From Bedellia somnulentella (lineage: Eukaryota > Arthropoda > Insecta > Lepidoptera > Bedelliidae): a stretch of 64,000 nt of DNA. The stretch covers positions 310,001-374,000 of the forward strand of contig OY755178.1 in the NCBI GenBank assembly GCA_963576735.1, in the 5' to 3' direction. Under the pieces are notes generated by a model. It made no database searches and was not told the DNA's origin. It was given only the letters and a program-made list of their open reading frames with translations. Position 1 is the stretch's first letter. Every line of letters starts with the position of its first letter. This document shows positions 32,958-44,921 of this stretch, in pieces. A program made the translations under genes and the position numbers.

Positions 32958-33562
32958 GGTGTCTATAATACTGAGAAGAGCACAGACTCACGATATTGAA
33001 GCCCAAACATTTACTTTTGTACCTATACGAAATATCAAGTTTTGTTCAAAATCCTTATAAACATAATTTTACTTTAAAATAAAATTCACGTGTTTTATCG
33101 AAATACTACTCATACACATTGGGTAGGTCTGAGGATAGTTTTAAATCAAGTTTTAAGTGATAAGGGTTGTACACCCCTAACATTTTATATTTATTTTATC
33201 GACTCGAAATTCCATTGAAATAATTTATATGACAAAACAACTTTTGCTGCCTCGGTTAGTTAAAATAATATTTTCACGGTCACAATATTGAACCGTATCA
33301 GATGATATGCACTAATTTTTAAATTTAAGACGAATTGAATCAAATAAACTGAATCCAGTTGACAAGCAAAAAAAAAGATATTAATAAGCTTCGCCATTTG
33401 TTATGGACTCTTGTTTTTTATTTACCTAAGCTGTCGTGTCATTGGACATTGCTGAGTCATCAAATAACTGTAGTGCAATTTAACTAATAATTAATTCTAT
33501 TTTTGATTTTGTAAGTGCCAATAATGTTTTAACCCATTAAGTTTATGAACTCAAAAAACAAA
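32958..33562. other. Unique DNA, no gene seen
   Basis: AT-rich; nothing recognised. Confidence 0.45.
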
Positions 33563-33839
33563 CTCAAACGTTCACCCCGTATTACAGCTTAGCGATGTGA
33601 GTTTCCTCACGATGTTTTCCCCCACCGTTACAACCATGATAATTTATCATTCCACCACCTTTTCCCCCCGCCGTTAACAACCATGATGCATTATCAACGA
33701 CGATAACTTTCCAAAAGTCATATGTGGGGGAAAACATATGACTTTAGAAAAGAGAAATTGGTGTAAGACTGACCCGGGATTTGATCCCTAATAGTCTGCA
33801 CGATAAGCGGTGTTCTACCCACTGAGCTATCACGGCTGT
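33563..33839 (-). repeat. Rearranged family B SINE
   Basis: The tRNA-like head (GAGCTATCACGGC) and 3' part are present, but the middle is partly duplicated: TTTTCCCCCACCGTTACAACC is followed by a second TTTTCCCCCCGCCGTTAACAACC. The CTCTGCC hairpin is missing. Confidence 0.75.
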
Positions 33840-34381
33840 GTGTAAGGCTATAAAATAATGGATATTATTATTTATATTAATTATGAGAAACTTTGCTTTT
33901 GAAACATTTACTCGAGATCCTTGCCTTTTCATTATTTGTTTGCCTATAACCCCGTAATAGAGAGAAAAGGCAGATAATTACATTTATTTCTTTCATAGTG
34001 TTAATTGCCGCGGATCATAAAAAAGCACATAGAAATATTATCGAAAACAATCCAAACTATCAAGTCACCATATCATTAAACCACAGTCAGTCAGTAAGGT
34101 TGCAATTTCGATGGCACCTATGTTACCACAGCCCTATTAAGTTTTAAGACGAGATGTCCCCGCTCCACTGCCTCCTAACGTGCGTTTCCGGCAACCTGCA
34201 CAATGCGGCGTCAGTCAGGCTGCTCAGGTGCAACGCAATGTGCAACACAATGTGCAACGAGTCACCTGACATGAGACAATAGGTCACACTCTCCGCTCAC
34301 ATCACGCCAGCCGTTATTAGAGCAATCGCGACCGATTGGATTTCCATACGAAAGACATCAACGGGAGCGCACTTATCATGA
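33840..34381. other. Unique DNA with short in-frame repeats
   Basis: 34147-34280 is GC-richer and has a 42-codon frame starting ATGTCCCCGCTC with repeated GTGCAAC units. Too short to call a gene. Confidence 0.3.
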
Positions 34382-34655
34382 TAACATACATACATATACT
34401 CACGCCGTAGTTCCCATTGGGGTAGGCAGTCTATCGATCGCCTTTTCGTACGATCCTGGCAAACTTCTCTAGCTTCATTCACATCCATCAATCTTTCCTC
34501 ATGCTCTTTTATTCTTCATGCTTCGGATGTCTGCCTTTTTCAGCACACGCTCTATTTGGTTCAAATGTGTTTCCCGAGGTCGTCCTCTTCTAACATTACC
34601 CTCCACATTAATTCTATAGATCTTCTTCACCAATTTACTTTCATACATCCTCTTA
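34382..34655 (-). pseudogene. RTE LINE (family C) 3' end
   Basis: Reaches back to the WFGH region. Frameshifted in the last codons (LPQWELRRE instead of SAYPNGN), and the module has lost bases around GGCAGTCTATCG. Confidence 0.8.
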
Positions 34656-35477
34656 TCACGATTAATGAATGGGTTTACCCAGTTTAGTAATTTATATAAT
34701 AATGATAACGCTTAAATTGCGAAGATCCGAGGTATGGTGTTATTACATAAATAATAAAATAATGGATTTATTATAGCATTGCAGTAAGCCTTGGTAGCAA
34801 AAATGCTTGGCTAACAGCACAGTTTTTAGCGTGAGAGATACAGATTTTTATCTCAAATAGTTTTAACCATAAAAACTCAGTTATTTATTTTACTTATACT
34901 ATAACGCTCATCAGCAGCAATCCATGTTTCTTTACTGTTAAAAAAACTGCCTGACATTTTACAGTAATCGCTTATTTTTCTATTAAAGTTTAACGGCTTC
35001 AAAACATAGCTATCGCTCACAATCACGGTCAAGCTGTGAGAGAAAAACGGTTTGACACAAGCTTTTTTGATTCCCTTTTTTATTTGTATACTTATGATTT
35101 TAAAAGTCATCATTTCCGAGATGAGCTTTCGTTTTTTATCATTGTGTTTGATTTTAGAACGTTTTTATACAATACCATGGTACATCGTGACCTTGTAATT
35201 TACAAAACGCTGAGCAATTTTCTACTAATGGTGAAAAGTGATGGATGTTTTCGATTTAAAGAAGTTTTTGAAGTTTTTTTGGGTTCTACAAGAGCTTAGT
35301 GGGATAGCCTTTTGTAGCGGGATATTCAGACGTACCTTTGTGTTTTCCTTAAGTCATATGAGTGGGTCAATCATCATTGTTAGGGCTAATCAGATCAGTT
35401 TATAACTATTACTAATGTTGCAAAGAAGTTAATTTACCGGATTTTACCCAAGTCAGTGGGTATATTGTGCAGTTGAA
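34656..35477. other. Unique DNA, no gene seen
   Basis: Frames at 35113-34877 (-) and 35036-35299 (+) overlap in AT-rich sequence with no splice or codon support. Confidence 0.4.
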
Positions 35478-35731
35478 CATACATACAATACATACATATA
35501 CTCACGGCTATAAATCCCTAGAAGGGGTAGCCAGAGCTAAGGAATTAGAAATTCCTCAGCCACTTTTGGAAAATTTAGTAGGGAGAAGATAGTAAAATAA
35601 AGGTTGTTCGTGATGGGTCTCCAACCGCATCGCCCAAAAACCCCTTAAAAGCCCCAATACCGTTAGTCGCCTCTTACGTACACCCACCGGAAGAAATGGG
35701 GTAGTGCTATTCTAAGTCGACACTACACAGC
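35478..35731 (-). repeat. Family A retroposon
   Basis: Full-length with a degenerate tail; several substitutions (AAATTTAGTAGGGAG). Confidence 0.9.
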
Positions 35732-35799
35732 TAAATAATAAATAAGATATAAAAAAAACAATTCTTTTTCAACTTTCGAAGTTGGTTGGCGAAAAGATC

Positions 35800-35800
<1 letters not shown>

Positions 35801-35832
<32 letters not shown>

Positions 35833-36016
35833 AGTCGTGTTAGTTACATTATTTATAACTCGAGAACAGATGAACCGATCTGGCTGAAAATTGTTGGAGA
35901 GGTAGCTTAGGAACAGGAAAAGGACATAGGATATATAACATCACGCTAAATACTGTAGGGGGTAAACAGTGAAAATATTTAACACCATCCGTGCGAAGCC
36001 GGGGCGAACCACTAGT
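35801..36016 (+). repeat. (AT)n run and retroelement remnant
   Basis: 35801-35825 is an AT dinucleotide run. 35830-36016 (TAACTCGAGAACAGATGAAC ... GAAGCCGGGGCGAACC) is a common insect dispersed-repeat end; class uncertain. Confidence 0.5.
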
Positions 36017-36937
36017 TTTAAATAAAAGAACAAGAAGAAAATAAAGTTGGTGATGATGTGATGATGATGTTTGTAAAAAAGGAAAGGGCCAGTAGCATTG
36101 TACGCATACACTTTACAGTTACATTTCTAAACACAACGCGCAGAATTATTATTTCTTTCAAATCAGACCAATAACTCTGATAATTAGGATTAAAGTTTCA
36201 TTTCAAATGATCTTTTGTCTGATTACTGAATGGTTACAATTCAATTAACTCGTTCTTTTATCTCAAACTAGACAACATCCTCATAACAAGCAAAGACATA
36301 TGAAAAACAGACGTTAATTTCTTGATAATAGAATTGAAAATCCAAGTTCGAATCCAGAACCGAGTATTCTGTTAAGAGCGGCGGTTATCAGAGCGAGAAA
36401 GTTTCATTTATGTTAATGAGGATACACTGCAGTTCCACCGCGTTGTTATACCACTATTTCGATAGCCAAGAGTTAAGTTATGTACCTTATGGCTAGATTA
36501 TGTAAATAATAAAAATTAAAGTCAGCCGTTTCTACTTTATTGTTTTTTGGTGAGAAGGCGTTTTAATAAAAAAAAATACTTTTCAAGAGCTTCATTTTAC
36601 GTCTGGCGATCACTTTACTCTAAAAAGTCAAAAAAAAAAAGTCAAAAAGTTTATTTTTCAAAATTAAGTTAAAAATTAACATTTTTTGAACGTCAATTTT
36701 TTTTAAATTTATCATTAGTCCGTTGCTTCGGAAGGTGTTCGTAAAGAGAAGAAGCAACAAAGAAACTCTTTACATTCACATTTTTTCATTTTTTCAAAAC
36801 ATGGTTTGTACAATTTCAGTTTATTAACATGTTTTTACTTTATAAAAGATTTTCTATGCGACAAAACCAAACGCTAGTTTGACATATTTAAAATAAATTG
36901 TCCTATCATCTAGTTATCACTTAACTTATTGCTTGAC
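36017..36937. other. Unique DNA, no gene seen
   Basis: Nothing recognised. Confidence 0.45.
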
Positions 36938-37205
36938 ATACATACATACATATACTCACGGCTATAAATCCCTAAAAGGGGTAGCCAGAGCTGAGAAATT
37001 ATAAATCCCTCAGCCACTTTTGGAAGTTGAGTGGGGAAAAGATGGTAGAATAAAGGTTGTTGGTGATGGATCTCTAACCGCATCGCCCAAAAATCCCTTA
37101 AAACGCCCCAAGTCAACGGACTCACTAACTAACTAACGAGTCGCCTCTTACGTACACCCACCGGAAGAAATGGGGTAGTGCTATTCTAAGCCGACACTAC
37201 ACAGC
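36938..37205 (-). repeat. Family A retroposon with a 30-bp insertion
   Basis: About 30 extra bases including CTAACTAACTAACGAG interrupt the CCCCAA/GTCGCC region. Confidence 0.9.
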
Positions 37206-38479
37206 CTTATTGCTTGAATTATATGAAAATAAAATGTGGAACTAGATCTTTAGACACATCTTTCTTTAGACATAATAATAACTCATGCTGAGACGACAAA
37301 CTTTTGAAAATGTTCATTTAATGTTTTTCCTATAAAATAATATTTTTGTATTTTTAATGTGTTTTGTATTATGTTTCATTCTGTTTTTTTGTGTGTGTGC
37401 GTGTTAATTTGCCAAATAAATGTCTTTTACTTTTTTTTACTTTTATAAATTCTTTAAGCAATATTTGACTTTGTATAAATTTGTCAATGTTGAGATAAAA
37501 TCCGTGCATTATTCTATCATAAAATTTAGTTCGATACTATCTTTCATGTTCACTTTACACTCTACTTATTATCTAGAAATAAGAGGTTGCATGCATTAGT
37601 TTCATTGCAGTCATAACTTTTTTCGTATCATATAACGTTTTGGTAAATAATTAAAATTCCTTTGGTAAAGCTATTGTTGTATGCATACGGCGGCTGTCAG
37701 TATATATTTCCATCTTTGACTGATGATGCATAGTATTAATGTAGTTTGGTGACATTAACTTGCGTTTAAGAATGTATGAGTATGTTATGTTCTTTGTGAT
37801 TTTGGAATACTTTTATTTTTATTCTTCTAGTTAATCTTACATCATCTGATTCCTACTTAGTAGTACTACATTACTACTACACGTAAAGCGTCACTCGCGT
37901 GACGCTGCAGAACGCGACGGAGTGACGCTGCTGATTCTCATCAATATCAGCGCCGTTATTTTATTGTCAGGAGAGGAGTGACACACTGACTTTTGACCAG
38001 GTCACATTATTACTTGTAACGAGTAAATAGTTGGTTTGGAAGTTTAAGATTGTGTTTTTCTTTCAAGTGGTAAAACTTTATTTTTGCCATGGAAATTATA
38101 TTTTCTAAAACTATATTTTTACTTATTACGTAAACATCCTGCCACCAAAATAGGTCTTATAATTTAAGGGTAAACTATGAACAAACAAAACACCGGAATA
38201 AAAAAGTAACAAAACAAAATCTGGTGTACGCACTTCTAATTCACAGATTTTCAATTCAATGTTTTAAGCATACCCGAACGAAATGACTAACTATTTCATT
38301 TATTGGAAACATTAATTCATCCGTGCGTGCGTTACTGCTAACTGTTAACTGTTTCGTTTCCCCAACCAAATGTACTCGTTTAATTTACAATTAATTTAGG
38401 GTAAAATTCACAGTTATTTTGTCTTTCTTTTTTTAAATTCAATCAGCAACAAATGATGACCAAGCCTTCGTCGATTCGA
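37206..38479. other. Unique DNA with a CpG palindrome
   Basis: 37887-37906 is an inverted repeat (AGCGTCAC, 4 bases, GTGACGCT), followed nearby by a further GTGACGCT. Possible transcription-factor site. No gene recognised. Confidence 0.35.
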
Positions 38480-38645
38480 TAGCACTAACCAATTTTTCCA
38501 CGGGTGTCGTAGGATGAAATTGGGTTTGGCCTTAGAAATGATTTTTAGGCTTTTGGCGATGTGGCTAGAAACCAATCAACAACCACCCTTTACTAATAAT
38601 TTCCACGCGACTTCCAAAAGTGGCTGCGGAATTAGTAATTCTGAA
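38480..38645 (+). repeat. Family A relic
   Basis: Recognisable by GGCGATGTGGCTAGAAACC and CTTCCAAAAGTGGCTGCGG. The F element is inserted just after it. Confidence 0.6.
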
Positions 38646-38665
38646 AAATCGCCAAATGAACAATT

Positions 38666-39155
38666 CGGTATGCAAAGTTTTACTAATGTGATGCTGATTA
38701 CAAAACCATTTCGAGATATTATGGTGATAAACAATATTTTCTTGAAATTATATCAATTGAAGCTAAGATGACTTTAATTTTATCAAAAAACTGTAACAGT
38801 GTTTGACCTTCAATGTTGTTTCAAAGACATACGGTTTTGCAGTTTATTAATAAAATATCGAAAATCATAGGTTCGTTATAGTATAATATCGTAATAATTT
38901 CATGTGACATCACAAATTCGTGATATGTTTTGCAATCAGCAACATTTTCATAAAACATTTCGCTTCATTTGCATGTCGCTACGTGATTTTATCGATCAAT
39001 GACGTCATTAAGTACAAAAGTTGAACAATCTTTAAAAAATCATAACTTTACAATTACTCATTTTAAATGGAAAATATTCAAATAGGTCTTTTATTTTCGT
39101 GTTTACTATCGAATGAAAATATTTAATAAATACCAAAAAAAAACTTTGCATACCG
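38666..39155. mobile_element. Family F MITE, second copy
   Basis: 490 bp, the same length as 13082-13571 and nearly identical, again between two AATT (38662-38665, 39156-39159). Confidence 0.92.
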
Positions 39156-39159
39156 AATT

Positions 39160-39524
39160 AACATAACATAACATAAACGTTCACGCCGAATATCCCCGAA
39201 GGGGTTAGCAGAGGTACTAATAATTCTGAATGTCACGTGACTTTGTCACCTTGTGTTCAGAGTACCCACGTTTTGCATGGACAGAGTACTCACGAGATAT
39301 GGGGCAGGCTTTTCGCCGTTTTGTACAAATACTATGTCACATGACTAAGTACAACTCAGCCATGTGGGTTTCCTCACGATGTTTTCCCTCACCATTAACA
39401 ACCATGATAAATTAACCACACAAATGTCTTTAGAAAAGACAAATTGGTGTTGGCCCGACACGGGATTTGAACACTAGTCGTTTGCACGATAACCGGTGTT
39501 CTATCCATTGAGCTATCATGTCGT
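39160..39524 (-). repeat. Family B tRNA-SINE
   Basis: Its TTATG-type tail directly abuts the right AATT of the F element. More substitutions than most copies. The head reads GAGCTATCATGTCG. Confidence 0.88.
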
Positions 39525-39929
39525 CTTACACAATTAATCCTTTTACATATTTAATACGCTCTAAACATAATCAACTACATGGTATTTTCATTATTATTTG
39601 TAACCCTGAACATGTTTTCATTACACGATGATAGTTTGATATCTTCATATTAGGTAATACAAGTTCATACAATAGTTAATAGGATGTATCTCTCAAAGTT
39701 CATCTGCCGGTCCACTCATCATGTTGCGTATGCGCAATACCACGATGCAATCATTAGTGAGTGAGAGTTAAGGAGATCCCGCTGTGAGCCATCAAGAGGA
39801 TACTATTTTGTTTGTTAATTCATACATTGTGTGTATGCAACATAGCCCATTGATAGAAGTTATTTCCATACTTACATAAGATTATTGTTACTTTTGATGG
39901 TGTGCCGATCTCATTTTTCTATATAAACA
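39525..39929. other. Unique DNA, no gene seen
   Basis: Nothing recognised apart from a near-palindrome TTGCGTATGCGCAA at 39725-39738. Confidence 0.4.
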
Positions 39930-40139
39930 TATATACATACATATACTCACGGCTATAAATCCCTTAACGGGGTAGCCAGAGCTAAGGAATTGGAAATTCC
40001 TAAGCCACGTTTGGAGATTTTAGTGGGGAAAAGATGGTAAAATAAAGGTTTTCGGTGATGGGTCTCCAACCACATCGCCCAAAAATCCCTTAAAAGCTCC
40101 AAATGGGGTAGTGTTATTCTATGCCGACACTACACAGCA
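39930..40139 (-). repeat. Internally deleted family A copy
   Basis: About 40 bp missing between AAAAGCTCC and AAATGGGGTAGTG. Confidence 0.87.
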
Positions 40140-40476
40140 TTTTATAAATATGTATTCAAATATTACCAGTGGTAATTGAAAACTTCGTAATTCAATACTT
40201 ACACTATACTATATAAATAGGAGCTAAGCTACTGCTGGTATCAATGACATTTGTTTGAATGTTCGATTGATTTGTTTTTTCAATTCACTTATCAATTATA
40301 ACTTTTCAGCAGCTCTCGACCGAAACGTAATGACAGAAAATAAAAAAATTAAGAGAAAAATACGCCCTAGCTAAAAGCTACAGCCAACACCTACCCCCCT
40401 TCTTTCAACCGTACAAAAACGTGATATCGCATATATTCACATCATACATATTCATAACCACATGTCTGAATGTTGC

Positions 40477-40674
40477 CTATTTCTCTAGAACCTTCAATTT
40501 TCCGAGCAGCCTGTCCAACCTCTCGTTACTTTCACCCGCCGCCGTCCAGTAGAAAACACCAGTTAAATTGCTAACCATACATGTGTGGGATTTACTATTA
40601 CCACTAGTGTAACACTCATCAAACATAGAATTACATCTGTATTTAACTAGGTTTTCCAGTTTTAATTTGATTAA
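40477..40674 (-). CDS. Unrecognised candidate C-terminal exon
   Basis: The - strand is open for 65 codons down to a TAG at 40479-40477. The last part is GC-richer and has a coding look: GVFYWTAAGESNERLD, then RLLGKLKVLEK. The upstream part has three cysteines (YRCNSMFDECYTSG, HTCMVSN) as in secreted proteins. The only plausible acceptors (CCTAG, TACAG) lack a good pyrimidine tract, and no partner exon was found. This may be chance or a decayed gene fragment. Confidence 0.22.
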   Translation of the reverse strand, partial: LIKLKLENLVKYRCNSMFDECYTSGNSKSHTCMVSNLTGVFYWTAAGESNERLDRLLGKLKVLEK

Positions 40675-40784
40675 TTAAATTTCTATGGAGTATGGCCAAA
40701 TCGCCCTGTATAGGGAAGGCTCGAGCCCCTTGGTGGCGGCATATATGGGCTGTGAGGAGGAATAATTAAATTTGCGTCTTTAAT

Positions 40785-40915
40785 ACATAAATACACACAA
40801 ATACTTACGCCTAAGTTCCCATTCGGGTAGGCAGAGACTATCGATCGCCACCTTGTACGATCCTGGCGAGCTTCGTTTTCATTAGTATTTTTTTTCATAT
40901 ATGCCTTTTTTTATT
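40785..40915 (-). repeat. RTE LINE (family C) 3' fragment
   Basis: About 110 bp with a mutated tail (CACACAAATACTTACGCC). Confidence 0.75.
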
Positions 40916-42129
40916 CACACTTTAGCCGCGATCACATTCTCTATTAGTGACATTACTACCTTATTAGGTTACCCATATTACCTTTAAAAATATTATGGTC
41001 ATAGATTTATGTTACCTTTATCTTCAAGTAAGCTGTTTTGTGTCGGCGATTATTATATTTTTTCTGAAATTTTCAGAAGAAGTTTAATAGGTGAATCAAT
41101 ACCGCAGGGCTTGTTTTATTGTAAAGCAAATTACAGATAGAAATGAAGCATTTAGTGAAAAACATTGTAATTTTTCATTGTGATGATTACTTTCTTTTTG
41201 TGTTTATACACTAATGTCATTGTTATCGTAGTTCCTAGATGCCATGACGTAGCATTTATCAAAAAATTTAGATAAAATAGGTAGAATATTGCGTTTAAAT
41301 ATTTTATTTTAAAGAGCATTCTGGCTGGGAAACTCAACTAAATGACTGTATTTAATATAGTTAAATGATGTTTTCGCTGAACTTTTCACGTCAAAATATG
41401 CATAAAACGTTTCCTGAAATTCCACTCTGATTTAAAACTACACTATTGTATAAATTGATAATATAATCACGTAAATATGAATAGATAACTAATAAATATA
41501 ATACGCACGAGTCGATCGCTTGATCGATTGGAAAAGTATAAACAACGCGGGTCAATGCCCCCGTGATTAGTTTGCGCGGGAAAGTTTAGATAGAGATTGC
41601 AATTTTATTATTTCCTTGTACGAGTCGCCGCTGTCGTTAGGACGCCATCGATTATATTGCTAATAAACTGACAAAGTACTAGTAGCTATAGAAAACTTCA
41701 TTAGACATTATTTTATTTATTCATGCAAAATATGAATTATAATGTTTATTTTATGTTTATATTTTTTTATCAAATTCTTAATGTGACGAAATTCCATATG
41801 CATACAAGATTGAGCCGATTTTTTTTTGGAGAACGGCAAGTATAAAGACATTTAATTTTATTGTATCGATTAACCGATTATAATATCACCCATTTTAAAT
41901 CTTTGACTTGTCATGCGATTTACTCTACGAATAGATTCAGACGGGACAATTGAGATTTTTCGTAGGCTTATTATGATAAGTTTTTGTGATTTACAACAAT
42001 ATGATAATTATTAAACCTTGAATGTAATCTGGTGATGTTTCGCGTGACTGGCTGTCATGAGCTCCTAGATTAGTACATATTTCACACATCATCACATGGA
42101 TTAGTAGGTACTCAATATATGCTTAAATT
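40916..42129. other. Unique DNA, no gene seen
   Basis: 41500-41660 is slightly GC-richer. No exon recognised. Confidence 0.4.
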
Positions 42130-42545
42130 TATTAATAGCCGTAAGCATATTCAGGCAAAGTTTAAAAGATAGATATTCCTCATCCACTTTTTGAAGTTGA
42201 ATGGGACATACATACATACATATACTCACGGCTATATTTCCCTAGAAGGGGTAGCCAGAGCTAAGAAATTATAAATTCCTCAGCCACTTTTGGAAGTTGA
42301 GTGGGGAAAAGATGGTAAAAATAAAGGCTTTTGGTGATGGGTCTCCAACCGCATCGCCCAAAAATCCAATAAAAAGCCCCAATACCCTTAGTCGCCTCTT
42401 ACGACACCCGTGGGTAGAAAGGGGTAGCGACATTCTAAGCCGGCACTACACGGCATTGAATGGAAAAAGATGGTAAAACAAAGGATGACTGCTGATGGCG
42501 CTCCAGACACATCTCCCAACTCTCTCTCTTAAAAAGCCCCAAAGA
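42130..42545 (-). repeat. Old family A copy split by a younger one
   Basis: Old parts are 42130-42206 (TATTAATAGCCGTAAGCAT, CCACTTTTTGAAG) and 42456-42545 (GGAAAAAGATGG to AAAAAGCCCC). Confidence 0.75.
42207..42455 (-). repeat. Family A retroposon nested in an older A
   Basis: Full-length GGCACTACACGGCA subfamily with TATTTCCCTAG. Target duplication TTGAATGG taken from the host copy. Confidence 0.93.
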
Positions 42546-42951
42546 CGAAAGTGTAAGTGCTGATAAATATAACACATCTTTGCTTGCATTTTCTACTATT
42601 ATATGTCTATTTAATGTCTTTTATCACCAATGTATGTATAAAATTTGTTACCATTGTTTGTCCTTAATAAATAAATAAATAAATATTTAGCCTTTGAAAA
42701 AAAGTCATAACTGATCTAAATTAAAACAGATTCATTCATCACAGCGGTGTTAGCTCAGTGGATAGACACCGCTTATCGTGCAGACAATGAGGGTTCAAAT
42801 CCCGGGTCGGGGCTTACACTAATTTGATTTTTCTAAAGATGTTGTATGGATAATTTATTATGATTTTTAACGGTGAGTGAAAACGTTGTGAGTAAAATTA
42901 CATGGCTAAGTTGTACATAGACATGTGACAGTGTATTTGTACAAAACGGCG

Positions 42952-44186
42952 CACAGTGTGGGAAAAATGAAATCTAGCGGGATTTAATTCAAAAAACATA
43001 CTCGACCGAAACGATCAATTAATACACTTTTTCAATAGCATAGACCCTACTTAAAATCATTACATACTTAAAATTTTTGTACGTATTTCAAAACCAAAAT
43101 AAAATGATGTTGAAAGTAGTACATAAAATTGATCATTGGATTGACACAAAGCGAACCGTTTATTTGCGTACATTGTTAATACAATTACAGAGTGATTATT
43201 GCTATAACTGCGTATTTTGTGTTATTTACGGTGTTTACAGTATCTTAAGGTAAGAATAAGACTGTTTTTTTTAATCTTTAGATGTTAAAATATATACATA
43301 AACGCATTTAAACGAATGAGCCTAAAAAACATACGTTTTTTTTATAAAGGTAAATTTGAATAGGGAAAATGTTACATTATTACACGATATTACTTAGCAA
43401 AAATTACATCATAATATAGGTTGTAGTCTTAACTACGAGTAGTAGATGTAATTAACAGATTTGGCCCGTTTTTGCCCCTCTCAAAGATTTTTTAACCTTC
43501 GGAAACAAGGCAAACGAGACTCGGCTACTATTATCAAGGAGCTTTCTATGGGTTCGCCTAATAAAGGTACGGAGATGAAAATAGCTCGTAAGATTCAATC
43601 GATTTAAATGCGTTTGATACATATATCAAAGATACCATAAACCTCTACCTACAGGAATACTCTTGGTTCAATATGCCTGTCAGCGTCCACAAAGTGCTAT
43701 TCCATGGCAGAGAAGTAATAGCCTCATGTATTCTTCCTATTGGCCAATTGTCTGAGGAAGCACAAGAGGCCAGGAATAAGGATACCCGAAAGTATAGAGA
43801 ATATTTTACACGAAAAAGATCACGTGTCGACACCAACGAGGATCTTATTAACAGGCTATTGATATCATCAGATCCTTATATAGCCAGCTTGCGATATATC
43901 CCTAGGATGAAAAAAAGTCAACTGGAACCCGAAGTTTTGAATTTGCTTTCCTTACCTACGCCAAATGAGACACCTAGGGACGACCAAAGTGACTGATATG
44001 TATTTTAATGCTTTCTGTGTTATAGTAAAATGTTTTTTTAGTGAATTTACCTTTAAAACTTATTTCGTTACTTTTTATTATTTTAATAAAACTTTTAATA
44101 GCATATAACATCCATTTCACTACAAAAAATAAGTTATGTTTATTAAATAATTAAATCCCGCCAGATCATGGAATTCCTACACTGTG
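42952..44186. mobile_element. Transib-type DNA transposon, internally deleted
   Basis: 1,235 bp with imperfect 35-bp inverted ends, both starting CACAGTGT and ending GCGGGATTTA. Flanked by the 5-bp duplication CGGCG (42947-42951, 44187-44191). CACWRTG-type ends with GC-rich 5-bp duplications define the Transib superfamily, the relatives of RAG1. The encoded peptide (next entry) agrees. Too short for a full transposase, so non-autonomous. Confidence 0.88.
43592..43996 (+). pseudogene. Transib transposase, C-terminal remnant
   Basis: 134 open codons after an in-frame TAA (43589-43591), ending TGA at 43994-43996. Includes NMPVSVHKVLFHGREV, ILPIGQLSEEAQEARNK and RKRSRVDTNEDLINRLLISS. The E-A-Q-E-A-R-N-K segment corresponds by pattern to the region of the last catalytic acid of RAG1/Transib (Glu codon 43766-43768 is my candidate). 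The two catalytic aspartates would lie upstream and are gone. 43440-43590 continues similar coding in another frame (ATIIKELSMGSPNKGTEMKI), so a frameshift lies near 43590. A splice-like CCTACAG precedes 43655. Confidence 0.75.
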
Positions 44187-44345
44187 CGGCGGTAGGTCTG
44201 CCCCTATCACGTGAGTACAGTCTCCAAGCAAAAAAGTAGGTACTCCAAACACCAGGTGACAAAGTCACGTGATGATCAGAAGTGTTAGTACCTCGACCAA
44301 CCCCGAGGGTCTACGTCGTGAACGTAAGAGTTTCATTCAGCTATG

Positions 44346-44839
44346 TAAAATTAGACGGTGACAAAAAACATGAAAATAAATAACGAAGACAGTTCCAGGA
44401 ATATATTTATTGTTAAAAAGGAAACTATAACAATATTGACAGTGCTATAATTATCCGACATGACAAGAACAGTAGTGAAACGTACCAATTATCATTTTAA
44501 TATGCAATTACCTTCATGAAACAGAGACGAGCGCCACATTACATACATACATACAGACATTGGTATTAGATAGGCATTAAAATTGTTCGGATGATTGTGA
44601 CCATTTCATTTAACTTTTACTGCAGTCGGTTTGCCGAGCATCAGCCATCATGGAGAGTTAATTTACGGGAGGTAATTCTGAAAGTTAGCAGGTATGATTG
44701 CTAAGCTCAAATTACATATACTCGTGCGTTTTACGTGGAGCTGTATAAAATGTTATTTCCTTTGTGGCGACTCAGGTTATTTTTTAAGTGACTGTTAATG
44801 ATGAGCTGTTGATATCCGCTTAACTCGTAGGTTACTTAC
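44346..44839. other. Unique DNA, no gene seen
   Basis: A lone ACATACATACATACA at 44540 has no repeat body. Confidence 0.4.
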
Positions 44840-44915
44840 CTGCTTATACTTACGCCCATTTTTCTGAGGTAGGCAGAGACTATCGATTCGATCGTCACTT
44901 AGCACGGTTTTGTTT
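44840..44915 (-). repeat. RTE LINE (family C) 3' tip
   Basis: Short decayed copy: GAGGTAGGCAGAGACTATCG, tail almost lost. Confidence 0.65.
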
Positions 44916-44921
44916 TCTAAT

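Larger units (their letters stand above)
42744..44345 (+). repeat. Family B tRNA-SINE split by a Transib element
   Basis: 5' half 42744-42951 has box A TTAGCTCAGTGG and box B GGTTCAAATCC. The 3' half is 44187-44345, ending GTCGTGAACG. The halves join at ACAAAACGGCG/GTAGGTCTGCC, as in unbroken copies. Confidence 0.9.

Noticed and set aside
34147..34280. 42-codon frame with repeated Cys-Asn units
   Set aside because: Short, explained by a small tandem repetition of GTGCAAC, and no partner exon.
42952..42990. A full recombination signal (heptamer plus nonamer) at the Transib ends
   Set aside because: The heptamer is perfect, but no good nonamer occurs at a 12- or 23-base spacing.
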